From Xanthobacter autotrophicus Py2 (GTDB lineage: Bacteria > Pseudomonadota > Alphaproteobacteria > Rhizobiales > Xanthobacteraceae), in the NCBI GenBank assembly GCA_000017645.1, contig CP000781.1:4513501-4577500 (forward strand): a DNA stretch of 64,000 nucleotides, given 5' to 3'. Below are positions 23,019 to 31,830 of this stretch, piece by piece (the first letter of the stretch is position 1; each line of letters begins with the position of its first letter). The notes beneath the pieces were generated by a model, which worked only from the letters and a program-made list of their open reading frames with translations, was not told the DNA's origin and did no database searches. The translations under genes and the position numbers were made by a program.

Positions 23019-23584
23019 GATGCCGCCCGCGCCCGGTGGTCGGCGATGGTCTCGCACAGCCAGTCCCATGCCTCGCGCTCGGCGGGGCCGGCGGTCTTCT
23101 CGATGGCGATGGAGAGATAGTTCATCTCCCGGTCCACCCGCTCGGGGTCCATCATGTGCAGGCGCGACACCAGCACGGCGCCTTCCAGCACCGCCGCCAC
23201 CGCCCGGTTGAGGCCGAGGAAGGGGGCATGCTGCTCGCGGTGGACGATACGGCAGAAAAAGCGCGGGCGGGTGGGGTCGTCCTCCATCCGCGTCACTTCC
23301 ACCTCGTCATGGGCGAGGCACAGGTCGAGCCGCACCGCGCCGTCGAGCCGGGTGGCGGGCACGGTCGGCCACGAGCGGTGCCGGCCGGTGATGCAGCCAG
23401 CGAACACGCGGGCATCGTCGGTGAAGTTCACCACCGCCACGCCCTGCGACGCCATGTTGTCCAGCGTCCGCGACGGCCGGAACGGCTGGAGCAGGTAGCC
23501 GCCCTCCACGAGGGTCGCGCCCATGGGCGCCACATGGGGCTCGCCCGCGGTCGATTGGGTGGTGACGATGGTCTCCCGGATCAC
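23015..23584 (-). CDS. DUF447 family protein of the C1-cofactor operon
   Basis: The 189-residue product starts at a GTG (23584) that overlaps the preceding stop as GTGA. It shows VIRETIVTTQSTAGEPHVAP, LQPFRPSRTLDNMASQGVAV, VNFTDDARVFAGCITG and a C-terminal helix region. DUF447 has a flavin reductase-like split barrel and occurs in methanogens and in bacteria with tetrahydromethanopterin genes; its exact step is not settled. Context strongly ties it to H4MPT or methylofuran synthesis. Confidence 0.85.
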   Translation of the reverse strand: MIRETIVTTQSTAGEPHVAPMGATLVEGGYLLQPFRPSRTLDNMASQGVAVVNFTDDARVFAGCITGRHRSWPTVPATRLDGAVRLDLCLAHDEVEVTRMEDDPTRPRFFCRIVHREQHAPFLGLNRAVAAVLEGAVLVSRLHMMDPERVDREMNYLSIAIEKTAGPAEREAWDWLCETIADHRARAAS

Positions 23585-24999
23585 GTGGCGTCGCCCTTCT
23601 TCTTTGCGGAAAGGGTCGAGCCCGCTTCCTTGAAAGTCAACCGGTGGGCGTCCTCGGCGCTGGCCGAGGTCTCGCCGACCACGCCCCATTTCAGCGGCTC
23701 GTCCTGGGTGTAGCGCTTGCCCAGCTTCAGGGCGATCTCCGCCCGCGCCGTTTCCACGCCGAGATAGAAGGCGTGGGCGCCGTCGTCCTCCACCTTGAGG
23801 TGGGGGAACAGGTCGAACGGGTCGCGCGCCACATGGTGGCCGTCGCGGTTGTAGGCGTGGATGCCCCTGTCCGTCACCTCGATGCGGAAGTTGCGGTCGG
23901 CCACCGTGCCGGCGAGGCGGTCCACCTCCTCGGGCGTGGTGGTGAAGGGGCGACGGTCACGCAGGGCCATCAGGCCGCCGCCGAAGCCCTGGGGCAGGGC
24001 GCCCGCCTCCCGCGCGGCGAAGAATTCCCGCCGCGCCCGGTCGAACTCGCGGATGGCGGTGCGGCAATGGGGGCTCACCTGCACCGCCAGCACCGCGTTC
24101 AGCCTCAATTCGGAGATGATGCCCATGAGCAGGGCGTTCATGCCGGTGGTGTCGGCATCGGTCAGCTCGGTGACATTGCCGATGCCCATGAGGATGGGAA
24201 TGTCCGGCTTCAGCCGCCGCAGCTCGGCGTAGCGCAGCAGCGAGGCGGTGAAGCCCAGATGGATGGGATCGAGGATGGGATCGGCCAGAAACGGCCGGCC
24301 CCTGGCCTCGCACAATTCCACCGCGCGGATGAGGGAGGCCAGATCCCCCGCCTGCGCCGGCACCAGCACCGGAACGGCCGGGCCTTCCTCGGCGATGACG
24401 AGGGTGTGCTCGTTGAGGCTGAGGAGATAATCGGCCCCGGCGCGGGTGCCGCGCGCCAGTTCCTGCGGGTCGAAGCTGTCCACGCTCACCCTGAAGCCGT
24501 CCGCCTTCAGTGCGGCGATGGCGTCTTCCAGGTGGGGGAAGGGGTTGTCGGGCAGGGCGCCGAGGTCGATCACGTCCGCGCCCTCGCCGCGCAGGACGCG
24601 GGCGCGGGTGAGAAGCTCGTCGATGGAGAGGCGGGTGGCGTCCACGATCTCGGCGAACAGCAGCACGTCCTGCCGGTCGAGGTTCACGGCGCCGCCGCGA
24701 CCCTTGCCGAAATAGGCCGGGATGTCCGCGGCCTCCTCCGGCCCGCGCGCGAACGGCAGGCCGAAGCGGGTGGCGAGGCGGTCGAGATCGCCGCGGAAGC
24801 GGCCGGGCATGAGCACGCGGTCGATGCGCTCCGGCAGCTTGAGGCGCCGTTCCACGATCTCCGCCGTCATCAGCGCCGCGACCTTCACGCCCACATTGAC
24901 CACCACCGGGTCCAGCGCCTCGTCCGCGATCTCCTCCGCGATGCGGCGGATGCGCGGCTCGGCCAGCGACCCGGTGACGAGGGCGACGCGCTCGGCCAT
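23581..24999 (-). CDS. Dihydropteroate synthase-like protein (DUF6513) of the C1-cofactor operon
   Basis: A 472-residue protein with three parts: an N-terminal alpha/beta region (about 1-125: MAERVALVTGSLAEPRIRRI, VVNVGVKVAALMTAEIV), a pterin-binding TIM-barrel core (about 130-370) with GEGADVIDLGALPDNPF, VSVDSFDPQELARG and PILDPIHLGF, and a C-terminal region with GIHAYNRDGHHVARDP. The core resembles FolP but lacks its usual motif spacing, and homologues are found in H4MPT-making bacteria and archaea, suggesting a pterin-arylamine joining or related role. Starts at 24999, one base after the afpA-like gene, and overlaps the DUF447 start. Confidence 0.85.
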   Translation of the reverse strand: MAERVALVTGSLAEPRIRRIAEEIADEALDPVVVNVGVKVAALMTAEIVERRLKLPERIDRVLMPGRFRGDLDRLATRFGLPFARGPEEAADIPAYFGKGRGGAVNLDRQDVLLFAEIVDATRLSIDELLTRARVLRGEGADVIDLGALPDNPFPHLEDAIAALKADGFRVSVDSFDPQELARGTRAGADYLLSLNEHTLVIAEEGPAVPVLVPAQAGDLASLIRAVELCEARGRPFLADPILDPIHLGFTASLLRYAELRRLKPDIPILMGIGNVTELTDADTTGMNALLMGIISELRLNAVLAVQVSPHCRTAIREFDRARREFFAAREAGALPQGFGGGLMALRDRRPFTTTPEEVDRLAGTVADRNFRIEVTDRGIHAYNRDGHHVARDPFDLFPHLKVEDDGAHAFYLGVETARAEIALKLGKRYTQDEPLKWGVVGETSASAEDAHRLTFKEAGSTLSAKKKGDAT

Positions 25000-25000
25000 C

Positions 25001-25582
25001 TCAGGCCGCCGGCGCGGGGAAGAGCGCGGCGAGTTCCGCCCGGCGGCGGGCGATGGCGTCGCGCAGCTCGTCCAGGGTCTCGGCCACAGTGGTCGCCTCG
25101 AACTCCTTGAGCAGGCGCGTGTTTTCAAGATCGATGCGGCGCGGATAGACCGGCACCGGGCCTTCCGGGGCCATGGTGATCATCTCCGGCTGGCTGTCGC
25201 AGGCGAACACGATGGCCGGCACCCGGCACTTGCCGGCCTGGGCGAAGCAGTTTGTGACGAGGGTGTCGGAGATGCCATGCACCGCCTTCGCCACCGTGTT
25301 GGACGAGGCCGGGGACACCACGAGGGTGTGGTACTCGCCGTGGTAGAAGCGGCCGATGGAGGCGGAGGAGGCGCTGTTGTCGCGGAACACCTGGGTCTGC
25401 GCCGGCAGCGGCTCCTTGTCCTGCTTGTACATGCGCAGCACTTCGTCGGCCGCGTCCGAGATGAACAGGTCCACGTCCTCAAGCGCGCGGATGATCTCGA
25501 TGCTCTCCGTGAAATAGTGCCCGGAGCCGGTAAGGGCCCAGGCCCAGCGGGGCTTTTTCGCGCGGGGCGCTTTGGCGGTCAT
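25001..25582 (-). CDS. Archaeal-type flavoprotein, dihydromethanopterin reductase-like (AfpA/DmrB family)
   Basis: A 193-residue FMN-binding protein of the UbiX/Dfp-like flavoprotein fold. It shows WALTGSGHYFTESIEIIRAL, SPASSNTVAKAVHGISDTL (phosphate-binding loop region) and NCFAQAGKCRVPAIVFACDS with paired cysteines. Family members reduce dihydromethanopterin to tetrahydromethanopterin or transfer electrons in that pathway. The ATG at 25582 overlaps the kinase stop by four bases and the gene ends one base before the next start, so it is translated within the operon. Confidence 0.86.
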   Translation of the reverse strand: MTAKAPRAKKPRWAWALTGSGHYFTESIEIIRALEDVDLFISDAADEVLRMYKQDKEPLPAQTQVFRDNSASSASIGRFYHGEYHTLVVSPASSNTVAKAVHGISDTLVTNCFAQAGKCRVPAIVFACDSQPEMITMAPEGPVPVYPRRIDLENTRLLKEFEATTVAETLDELRDAIARRRAELAALFPAPAA

Positions 25583-26226
25583 GACGGACGCGAACCTTCC
25601 TTGGCTTCCTCGTTCCACTCGGTGGCACCCGCCCTGGTGAGCAGGGCGGCGTCGAGCCGGTCCCCATCGTCGGCGGGGACGGCGAGAATATCGCCTGTAA
25701 ACCGGACCGCCATGGTCGCAAAGGCCGCATCCACCACTCCCGCCGCCGACCAGGCCGCGATCTCGGCCACGCGGTCGCCGGAGGAGGGGGGGAGGGGCGC
25801 GCCCGGCGCCTTCACCAGCACCAGCCGGTTTGCCTTGAGCTCGATCGCGAGCCACAGGGCGAGGCTGTCCGAGGTCACGTCCCAGCTTTCGGTTATGCCG
25901 GCATGGCCCAACGTCATGGTCGCCGGGAACCACAGGGCGGCGCCCCGGGCTGCCGCTTGCGTCAGCTCGGCGAGCGTGCGGGCGGGCAGCAGGCGGGGTT
26001 CGAGGTCAGCCATGGCGTGAGCCATCTGCTCCATGGCGAGCAGGGCCATGCGGTGGGCGGCGCCGTCGGACAGGTTCCACTGCGGCTGAACGGCGCGGAC
26101 CTGATCGGCCAGCGCCCCACCGCCGGGCACCACCACCAGCCCCGGTTCGCCGGCAAGGCGCGCCAGCAGGCGGCGCGGCGCCGTGCCCCGCGTCAGGCTG
26201 CCGCCGATCTTCACGATGATGGTCAC
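25579..26226 (-). CDS. Amino acid kinase family protein, MfnE-like
   Basis: First gene of the C1-cofactor operon, 215 residues from a GTG at 26226. MTIIVKIGGSLTRG is the nucleotide-binding start of the amino acid kinase fold; VVVPGGGALADQVRAV and ITESWDVTSDSLALWLAIEL follow in the expected order. In archaea MfnE phosphorylates 5-(aminomethyl)furan-3-yl-methyl phosphate for methanofuran, which fits with MfnB in the same operon. Divergent from the cytochrome c gene across 187 bp. Confidence 0.84.
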   Translation of the reverse strand: MTIIVKIGGSLTRGTAPRRLLARLAGEPGLVVVPGGGALADQVRAVQPQWNLSDGAAHRMALLAMEQMAHAMADLEPRLLPARTLAELTQAAARGAALWFPATMTLGHAGITESWDVTSDSLALWLAIELKANRLVLVKAPGAPLPPSSGDRVAEIAAWSAAGVVDAAFATMAVRFTGDILAVPADDGDRLDAALLTRAGATEWNEEAKEGSRPS

Positions 26227-26354
26227 TACGGCTCCCGCTTAGTCTCAAGGTCGCATCGGAGGGTTTGCTGGAGTCATGCTAAGGAGGCGCGGCGCTGCCT
26301 CCAACGGAGGATTTTTGTGCGCTGCAGCAAGGGTTTGGGCGATGCGGGTATTTT

Positions 26355-26370
26355 CATATATTCGTATATG
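26355..26370. promoter_or_regulatory. AT-rich dyad in the divergent promoter region of the C1-cofactor operon and cytochrome c gene
   Basis: CATATA-TTCG-TATATG is a perfect 6-bp dyad inside a longer imperfect AT-rich palindrome (about 26348-26380). It sits in a 187-bp divergent region where one regulator could serve both sides. The sequence does not match FNR/FixK or other operators I know. Confidence 0.4.
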
Positions 26371-26413
26371 TGAATAATATCGCCGGTCGCGACTGTCGAG
26401 GGAGGAAAGCTTC

Positions 26414-26806
26414 ATGCGTCTCATTATGGCTTCGGTTCTCATGCTTGCCGCTACCGGCTCGGCCTTTGCGGATCCCGATGTTGCGAAGGGCGAGACCACC
26501 TTCAAGAAGTGCATGGCGTGCCACGCCATCGGCCCCGACGCCAAGGTGAAGGTCGGCCCGCCCCTGAACGGGATCGTCGGCGCCAAGTGGGCCCACTTCG
26601 AGGGCTATGCCTATTCCGCCGACATCAAGGACGGCGCCGCCGCCGGCAAGGTGTGGGACGAGGCCACCCTGGACAACTACATCAGCAACCCCAAGGTGCT
26701 CGCCCCCAAGGGCAAGATGGCCTTCGCCGGCGTCAAGAACGACGATGAGCGCAAGGACCTCATCGCTTTCCTCGCCCAGTTCAACGCCGACGGCAGCAAG
26801 AAGTAA
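26414..26806 (+). CDS. Class I cytochrome c, periplasmic
   Basis: Small soluble electron carrier of 130 residues with a signal peptide (MRLIMASVLMLAATGSAFAD). The haem site is CMACH at residues 33-37, and PKGKMAF near residue 99 gives the axial methionine. The GPPLNGIVGAKWAHFEGYAYS segment is typical of the cytochrome c550/c2 group. It is divergent from the C1-cofactor operon, so a role as electron acceptor in C1 oxidation is possible but not shown. AGGGAGGAAAGC provides a strong ribosome site. Confidence 0.93.
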   Translation: MRLIMASVLMLAATGSAFADPDVAKGETTFKKCMACHAIGPDAKVKVGPPLNGIVGAKWAHFEGYAYSADIKDGAAAGKVWDEATLDNYISNPKVLAPKGKMAFAGVKNDDERKDLIAFLAQFNADGSKK

Positions 26807-26837
26807 TCGGGGTGGCCTTATCGCACGTGCGATGATA

Positions 26838-26863
26838 CCTCATCCCGCATTTGGGGGATGAGG
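26838..26863 (+). terminator. Hairpin after the cytochrome c gene
   Basis: CCTCATCCC/GGGATGAGG, a 9-bp stem with an 8-nt loop, 31 bp past the stop, without a T-run. The remaining 230 bp before rsmE show no gene. Confidence 0.4.
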
Positions 26864-27093
26864 AACTGTCGCGCTTCAGCCATCAAGGGTTGTGCCGGTC
26901 AGGGCAGGCTACCTTGTCCTTTGGGGCTGGGGGGCGGGCAGGCGGTGGTCCTCTTGGGCCCCGCCTGTTCCCTCGCGCCGCTTGGCTCGTATGAGTCATC
27001 GCCCATCTGCCATCGCCCGGCTGTCCGCTCGCGGTCGAGCTTGCCAAGTGCCGGCCTGTCGTGGTGTCCCTCCCGCACCGGAGGAGGACCCCC

Positions 27094-27822
27094 ATGCCCG
27101 ATCATGATTTCCGCGCCCAGCGCCTCTACGTGGACGCAGAGCTCGGGCCGGACGCGTCCGTCCTGCTCGCGCCCGAGCAGGCCCATTACGTCGCCAACGT
27201 GATCCGGCTGGCCGTGGGCCAGGACCTGCTGCTGTTCAATGGGCGCGATGGCGAGTGGCGCGCCACCCGTGTCGCCGGCGGCAAGCGCGACGTGCGCTTC
27301 GAGGTGAGCGCTCAAGTGCGCCCGCAACCGGAGGCGCCGACGCTGGAATATGCCTTCGCGCCCCTGAAGCACGCCCGCCTCGACTACATGGTGCAGAAAG
27401 CGGTGGAGATGGGCGCCGGCGTGCTCTCTCCCGTCATCACCCGCTACACCCAGGTGTCGCGCATCAATCTCGATCGCATGGCAGCCAACGCCGTGGAGGC
27501 GGCCGAGCAATGCGGCATTCTCAGCCTGCCCCACGTCGCCGAGCCGCGCCCGCTTGCCCAATGGCTCGACGCGCTGCCGGCCGAGCGGGTGCTCGTCTTC
27601 TGCGACGAGGCGGCGGCCGACCATGATCCCATCCATGCCCTGCGCACGGCCCCTTCCGGGCCGGTGAGCGTGCTGATCGGCCCGGAAGGCGGCTTCAGCC
27701 CGGACGAGCGCGCCCTGATCGCCCCGCGCGCGGTCACGCTCTCCCTCGGCCCGCGCATTCTGCGGGCGGATACGGCGGCGGTGGCCGCCCTGGCCTTGGT
27801 GGGGGCGGCGCGGGGTGGCTGA
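27094..27822 (+). CDS. rsmE: 16S rRNA (uracil(1498)-N(3))-methyltransferase RsmE
   Basis: SPOUT-class methyltransferase acting on the 30S subunit. The 242-residue protein has the PUA-like N-terminal part (AQRLYVDAELG, LAPEQAHYVANVIRLAVGQDL) and the knotted AdoMet site in the C-terminal half: VLIGPEGGFSPDERALI and LGPRILRADTAAVAAL. The ATG at 27094 follows GGAGGAGG; an upstream ATG 11 codons earlier is in frame but has a poor site. Confidence 0.96.
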   Translation: MPDHDFRAQRLYVDAELGPDASVLLAPEQAHYVANVIRLAVGQDLLLFNGRDGEWRATRVAGGKRDVRFEVSAQVRPQPEAPTLEYAFAPLKHARLDYMVQKAVEMGAGVLSPVITRYTQVSRINLDRMAANAVEAAEQCGILSLPHVAEPRPLAQWLDALPAERVLVFCDEAAADHDPIHALRTAPSGPVSVLIGPEGGFSPDERALIAPRAVTLSLGPRILRADTAAVAALALVGAARGG

Positions 27823-28075
27823 ATGGCGCTATAAACGCCCGAATGGCCGTTTTGTTCCCATTCATCTTGGAAGAATTCGTCACACATGCTGAAACACTTA
27901 TAAACAAGTGATTCGTAATAGGCTGAGATACATTAAGATATTGAAAGAGTAGGGTAGACGACGGCCTTCTCGTCGTGCCGCATTTTCGTCGCCTTTCGCG
28001 TCAGTCTGTCCGGAACTTGGCCGTTGGATGGGCCTTACTGGCTCGCCCTCTGGGCAATTTATGCGGGAGGCCTGC

Positions 28076-29197
28076 GTGTCGCACGACTACAGCTTCGGAA
28101 TCGAAGAAGAGTTCTTCGTCGTGGACGCGCAGACGAATTCGGTCCAAAGGCGCATGCCCTCGGGCTTTTTCGACCAGCTGAAGGACATTCTGGGCGACAG
28201 CGTCTCGGTTGAGATGCTGCAATCCCAGCTGGAGCTTGCAACCCGCCCGTCCACCGGCGCAGGCAGCGCGCTCGACCAGCTGAAGGGCCTGCGCCGAACC
28301 GTGGCGGACGTGGCGGCGGAGCACGGGCTGGGGCTCATCGCTGCCGGCACCCATCCCACCGCCACCTGGGACGGGGTGCGCGCCACCAGGGCCAACCGCT
28401 TCGACGGCGTCATGAACGACCTGAAGATGCTGGGCGAGCGCAGCATGGTGTGCGGCCTGCACGTGCATGTGGAATTGCCCGACCCCGACGAGCGGGTGGA
28501 CGTGATGCGCCGCATGGTGCCCTACATCCCCCATTTCATCGCCCTCTCCACCTCGTCCCCGTTCTGGGGGGCCAAGCAGACCGGACTCATGGGCTATCGG
28601 CTGGCGGCCTTTGACGAGCTGCCCCGCACCGGCCTGCCCGAGATGTTCGAGACCGCCGCCGCCTACGAGCGCTACATCGACGCCATGGTGGAGGCGCGGG
28701 CCATCACTGATTCAAGCTATGTGTGGTGGGCCATCCGCCCCTCACGCCAGCTGCCCACGCTGGAGCTGCGCGCGCCCGACAGTTGCACCCGCATCGAGGA
28801 CACTGTGGCGATCGCGGCGCTGTATCGCGCGCTGGTGCGCTTCCTGGTGCGCAATCGGCACCACAACAAGGATGTGGGCACGGTGGACCGGGCCATCGCC
28901 GACGAGAACAAGTGGCGCGCCCAGCGCTACGGCATCCACGGCTCGTTCGTGGATCTCGCCCAGCGCCGCGCGGTTTCGGTGCGCGATGCGGTGGACGGCC
29001 TCGTCCATCTGGTGGGGGAGGATGCGGAGGCCCTCGGCTGTCTCGATGCCCTCCTGCACGTGCGCACCATCGCCGAGGCGGGCACCAGTGCCGACGTGCA
29101 ACTGGCGGTCTTCCAGGAAGCCCATCACCGCACTGGCAAGCGCGGCGAGGCCCTCGACGCGGTGAAGACCTGGCTGGCCAACGCCACGCTGCAGTGA
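28076..29197 (+). CDS. Carboxylate-amine ligase, YbdK / glutamate-cysteine ligase 2 family
   Basis: The 373-residue enzyme belongs to the GCS2 family, ATP-dependent ligases with weak glutamate-cysteine ligase activity in E. coli YbdK. Family marks are [58 protein letters not shown] and the terminal [12 protein letters not shown] start it at the GTG at 28076, 6 bases past GGGAGG, giving [13 protein letters not shown]; an in-frame ATG five codons earlier is the alternative. The natural substrate is uncertain. Downstream hairpin shared with the FAH gene. Confidence 0.88.
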   Translation: MSHDYSFGIEEEFFVVDAQTNSVQRRMPSGFFDQLKDILGDSVSVEMLQSQLELATRPSTGAGSALDQLKGLRRTVADVAAEHGLGLIAAGTHPTATWDGVRATRANRFDGVMNDLKMLGERSMVCGLHVHVELPDPDERVDVMRRMVPYIPHFIALSTSSPFWGAKQTGLMGYRLAAFDELPRTGLPEMFETAAAYERYIDAMVEARAITDSSYVWWAIRPSRQLPTLELRAPDSCTRIEDTVAIAALYRALVRFLVRNRHHNKDVGTVDRAIADENKWRAQRYGIHGSFVDLAQRRAVSVRDAVDGLVHLVGEDAEALGCLDALLHVRTIAEAGTSADVQLAVFQEAHHRTGKRGEALDAVKTWLANATLQ

Positions 29198-29200
29198 GGG

Positions 29201-29226
29201 GGGCCGGGAACGATCATCCCCGGCCC
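29201..29226. terminator. Hairpin between convergent carboxylate-amine ligase and FAH genes
   Basis: GGGCCGGG/CCCGGCCC stem with a 10-nt loop sits exactly between the two convergent stop codons. No T-run, so termination strength is unclear. Confidence 0.5.
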
Positions 29227-29232
29227 GAAACC

Positions 29233-30081
29233 TCACAGCTGGAACGGGACCACGGTCTGCTGCTGCACGCCGAGGCCGGCGATGCCGACGCGCATCACGT
29301 CGCCTGCCTTCAGGAAACGCGGCGGCTTGAAGCCGAGGCCGACGCCGGGCGGGGTTCCGGTGGTGATCACGTCGCCGGGCTCCAGCACCATGAACTGGCT
29401 GATGTAGTGCACCAGGAACGGGATGCGGAAGATCATGGTCTTCGTCGAGCCGTTCTGCACCTTCTCGCCGTTGACCTCGAGCCACATGGCGAGATCCGAG
29501 GTGTCGGGGATCTCGTCCTTGGTCACCAGCCAGGGGCCGAGCGGTCCGAAGGTCTCGCTGCCCTTGCCCTTGGCCCACTGGCCGCCGCGCTCGATCTGGA
29601 AATGGCGCTCGGACACGTCGTTGCAGATGAAATAGCCGGCCACGTGGTCGAGGGCGTCCTTCTCCTCCACATAGCGGGCGCGGGTGCCGATGACGAAGGC
29701 CAGCTCCACTTCCCAGTCGAGCTTCAGCGAGCCCTTGGGGATCATCACGTCGTCATCCGGACCGACAACGCAGTTCGGCGCCTTGTTGAACAGCACCGGC
29801 TCGTCCGGGATGGGATTGTTGGTCTCGGCGGCATGGTCCGCGAAATTGAGGCCCACGGCGACAAAATTACCCGGTCGTGCCACGCAGGAGCCGAGGCGTA
29901 CGCCCTCGGGAGCGAGCGGCAGGGAGGTCGGATCGACCGCCGCGATCTTGGTGAGGCTGGCGGGCGAGAGCGCCTCGCCGGCGAGGTCGGGGATGACCGA
30001 GGACAGGTCGCGCACCTTACCGGTTGAATCGATTAGACCCGGCTTTTCCTGCCCTTTTTCCCCGAAGCGGACCAGCTTCAT
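29233..30081 (-). CDS. Fumarylacetoacetate hydrolase family protein
   Basis: A 282-residue FAH-fold enzyme. Metal ligands are visible in LDWEVELAFVIG, and YFICNDVSERHFQ and DVITTGTPPGVGLG are the characteristic later motifs; GLNFADHAAE precedes them. Full-length single-domain members act as acylpyruvases, ureidoglycolate lyases or 2,4-diketo-3-deoxy-sugar hydrolases; ASSERHFQ-type signatures here do not settle which. Starts at the ATG at 30081, divergent from the LysE gene. Confidence 0.9.
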   Translation of the reverse strand: MKLVRFGEKGQEKPGLIDSTGKVRDLSSVIPDLAGEALSPASLTKIAAVDPTSLPLAPEGVRLGSCVARPGNFVAVGLNFADHAAETNNPIPDEPVLFNKAPNCVVGPDDDVMIPKGSLKLDWEVELAFVIGTRARYVEEKDALDHVAGYFICNDVSERHFQIERGGQWAKGKGSETFGPLGPWLVTKDEIPDTSDLAMWLEVNGEKVQNGSTKTMIFRIPFLVHYISQFMVLEPGDVITTGTPPGVGLGFKPPRFLKAGDVMRVGIAGLGVQQQTVVPFQL

Positions 30082-30197
30082 CGGTGGAACTCCCTAGTGG
30101 TATCATTGGATGTCAAGCGCGTGCGGCGCGCGGTCGCTCGCCGGGCGCGCACGCTGGCGCGGACGGGGGCATTGGTCAATGGTGGGGTTCCAAGAAA

Positions 30198-30821
30198 ATG
30201 CATGCCATGCTCCGAACCCTGCCGATGATTGACCAGATCCTGCCCCTCGTCCTGTTCTGTTTCGTGGCCGGCGTCACGCCCGGACCCAACAACCTGATCG
30301 CTGCGGCGTCCGGGTCGCGCTTCGGCTTCCGGCGGACCGTGCCGCAAATGCTGGGGGTGGCGGCGGGATTTCCGCTGCTGGTCCTGGCCATCGGCCTCGG
30401 GCTCGGCCGCCTGTTCGTGGCAGTGCCGGCCCTGCATCTGGCGCTCAAGCTGGCCGGTGCCGCCTATCTGCTCTACCTCGCCTGGAGCCTGCTCCATGCC
30501 GACGCACCGGACGCTGGGGAAAGCGGAGCAGAGTCGGCACCCTCCTTCTTCGGGTCGGCCGCTTTCCAGTGGGTCAATCCGAAGGCCTGGACGGTGGCCC
30601 TGAGCGTCATTCCGACTTTCGTCGACCCGGCGCGAGATGTCCTGGCGCAGGTTCTGACCGTTGCGCTGGTATTCTCGCTGACGGCGCTGCCATCGCTGGC
30701 GCTTTGGGCGATGTTCGGCGTCGCGTTGTCGCAGCTGCTTTCAGACGAAAAGCTGCGTCGACGCGTCAATGGACTTTTAGCCGCCTCTGTAGCTGCCAGT
30801 GTATTACTGCTGTTTTTCTGA
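30198..30821 (+). CDS. LysE/RhtB family amino acid exporter
   Basis: Inner-membrane exporter of about 207 residues with six hydrophobic segments. The family motif appears as FVAGVTPGPNNLIAAASGSRFGFR, followed by GVAAGFPLLVLAIGLGLG and AFQWVNPKAWTVALSVIP. Several in-frame ATGs (30198, 30207, 30225) compete for the start; I keep 30198. Substrate unknown. Stands alone; the following 199 bp hold a hairpin-rich leader (CCGGCTAAGTCCGG, GCGCTTCGAAGGCGC) before the next operon but no gene. Confidence 0.88.
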   Translation: MHAMLRTLPMIDQILPLVLFCFVAGVTPGPNNLIAAASGSRFGFRRTVPQMLGVAAGFPLLVLAIGLGLGRLFVAVPALHLALKLAGAAYLLYLAWSLLHADAPDAGESGAESAPSFFGSAAFQWVNPKAWTVALSVIPTFVDPARDVLAQVLTVALVFSLTALPSLALWAMFGVALSQLLSDEKLRRRVNGLLAASVAASVLLLFF

Positions 30822-31020
30822 CCATGCCGTAACGATGAGCGTTTGCGCTTCCGTTTTTCGCGCAAGCGTCATAAAAAGGAAACGAGACTCCGGCTAAGTC
30901 CGGACTGCGCTTCGAAGGCGCAAGGTCAGTTGTCGAGACTTCGACGTCGAAAGGCCGTCGCAAGTCGCCTGCCCGGTGAGGGAAGTTCCCCAGCGGCAGG
31001 TCAAGGCGGGAGGTGATTGC

Positions 31021-31830
31021 GTGAGCGACAGTCCCCAAGCGCGCCGCTTCCGCGCCCTTTTCATTTCCGATGTCCATCTCGGCACCAAGGGCTGCCAGGC
31101 GGATCTCCTCATCGACTTCCTCAAGTACCACGACGCCGACACCATCTATTTGGTGGGCGATATCGTGGACGGCTGGCGGCTGAAGTCCTCCTGGTACTGG
31201 CCGCAGAAGCACAACGACGTGGTGCAGAAGCTGCTGCGCAAGGGCCGCAAGGGCACGCGCATGGTCTATCTGCCCGGCAACCACGACGAATTCCTGCGCG
31301 ATTATTACGGCACCCATTTCGGCGGCATCGAGGTGGTGGAAACCGCCATCCACGAGGCCGCAGACGGCAAGCGCTACCTCGTCATCCATGGCGACGTGTT
31401 CGACGTGGTGGTGCGGCACGCCAAGTGGCTCGCCTTCCTCGGCGACTGGGCCTATTCCGCCGCGCTGACCACCAACACCTATGTGAACAAGGTGCGTCGC
31501 CGGCTCGGCCTCACCTACTGGTCGCTGAGCCAGTGGGCGAAGCTGAAGGTGAAGAACGCCGTCAACTACATCGGCAAGTTCGAGGAAGCGGTGGCCGACG
31601 AGGCCAAGCGCAACGGGGTGGACGGCGTCATCTGCGGTCATATCCACCACGCGGTCATTCACGACCAGTTCGGCGTCAGCTATGTGAATTGCGGCGACTG
31701 GGTGGAAAGCTGCACCGCCATCGCCGAATATGAAGACGGCCACTTGGAGATCATCTGCTGGACGCGGAACCTCCAGAAGGCCCCGGCGGAGCAGCAGGAC
31801 ATGGTCGAGGGGGCGCGCGCGGCGGCTTGA
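31021..31830 (+). CDS. Metallophosphoesterase of the LpxH/PlcP group (UDP-2,3-diacylglucosamine diphosphatase family)
   Basis: A 269-residue calcineurin-like phosphoesterase. Metal motifs are FISDVHLGTKG, VGDIVDGW, LPGNHDE and ICGHIHHAVIH with NCGDWVESCT near the end. It is COG2908-like. In rhizobia a close relative, PlcP, is a phospholipase C that degrades phospholipids under phosphate limitation, and PlcP genes commonly precede a glycosyltransferase as here. True LpxH (lipid A synthesis) is the alternative. Start is the GTG at 31021 with GGGAGGTG 8 bases upstream. The downstream gene overlaps it by one base, TGATG. Confidence 0.85.
   Translation: MSDSPQARRFRALFISDVHLGTKGCQADLLIDFLKYHDADTIYLVGDIVDGWRLKSSWYWPQKHNDVVQKLLRKGRKGTRMVYLPGNHDEFLRDYYGTHFGGIEVVETAIHEAADGKRYLVIHGDVFDVVVRHAKWLAFLGDWAYSAALTTNTYVNKVRRRLGLTYWSLSQWAKLKVKNAVNYIGKFEEAVADEAKRNGVDGVICGHIHHAVIHDQFGVSYVNCGDWVESCTAIAEYEDGHLEIICWTRNLQKAPAEQQDMVEGARAAA

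Noticed and set aside
30822..31020. Possible Pho box before the PlcP/Agt-like genes
   Set aside because: No pair of CTGTCAT-like half-sites with correct spacing could be identified.
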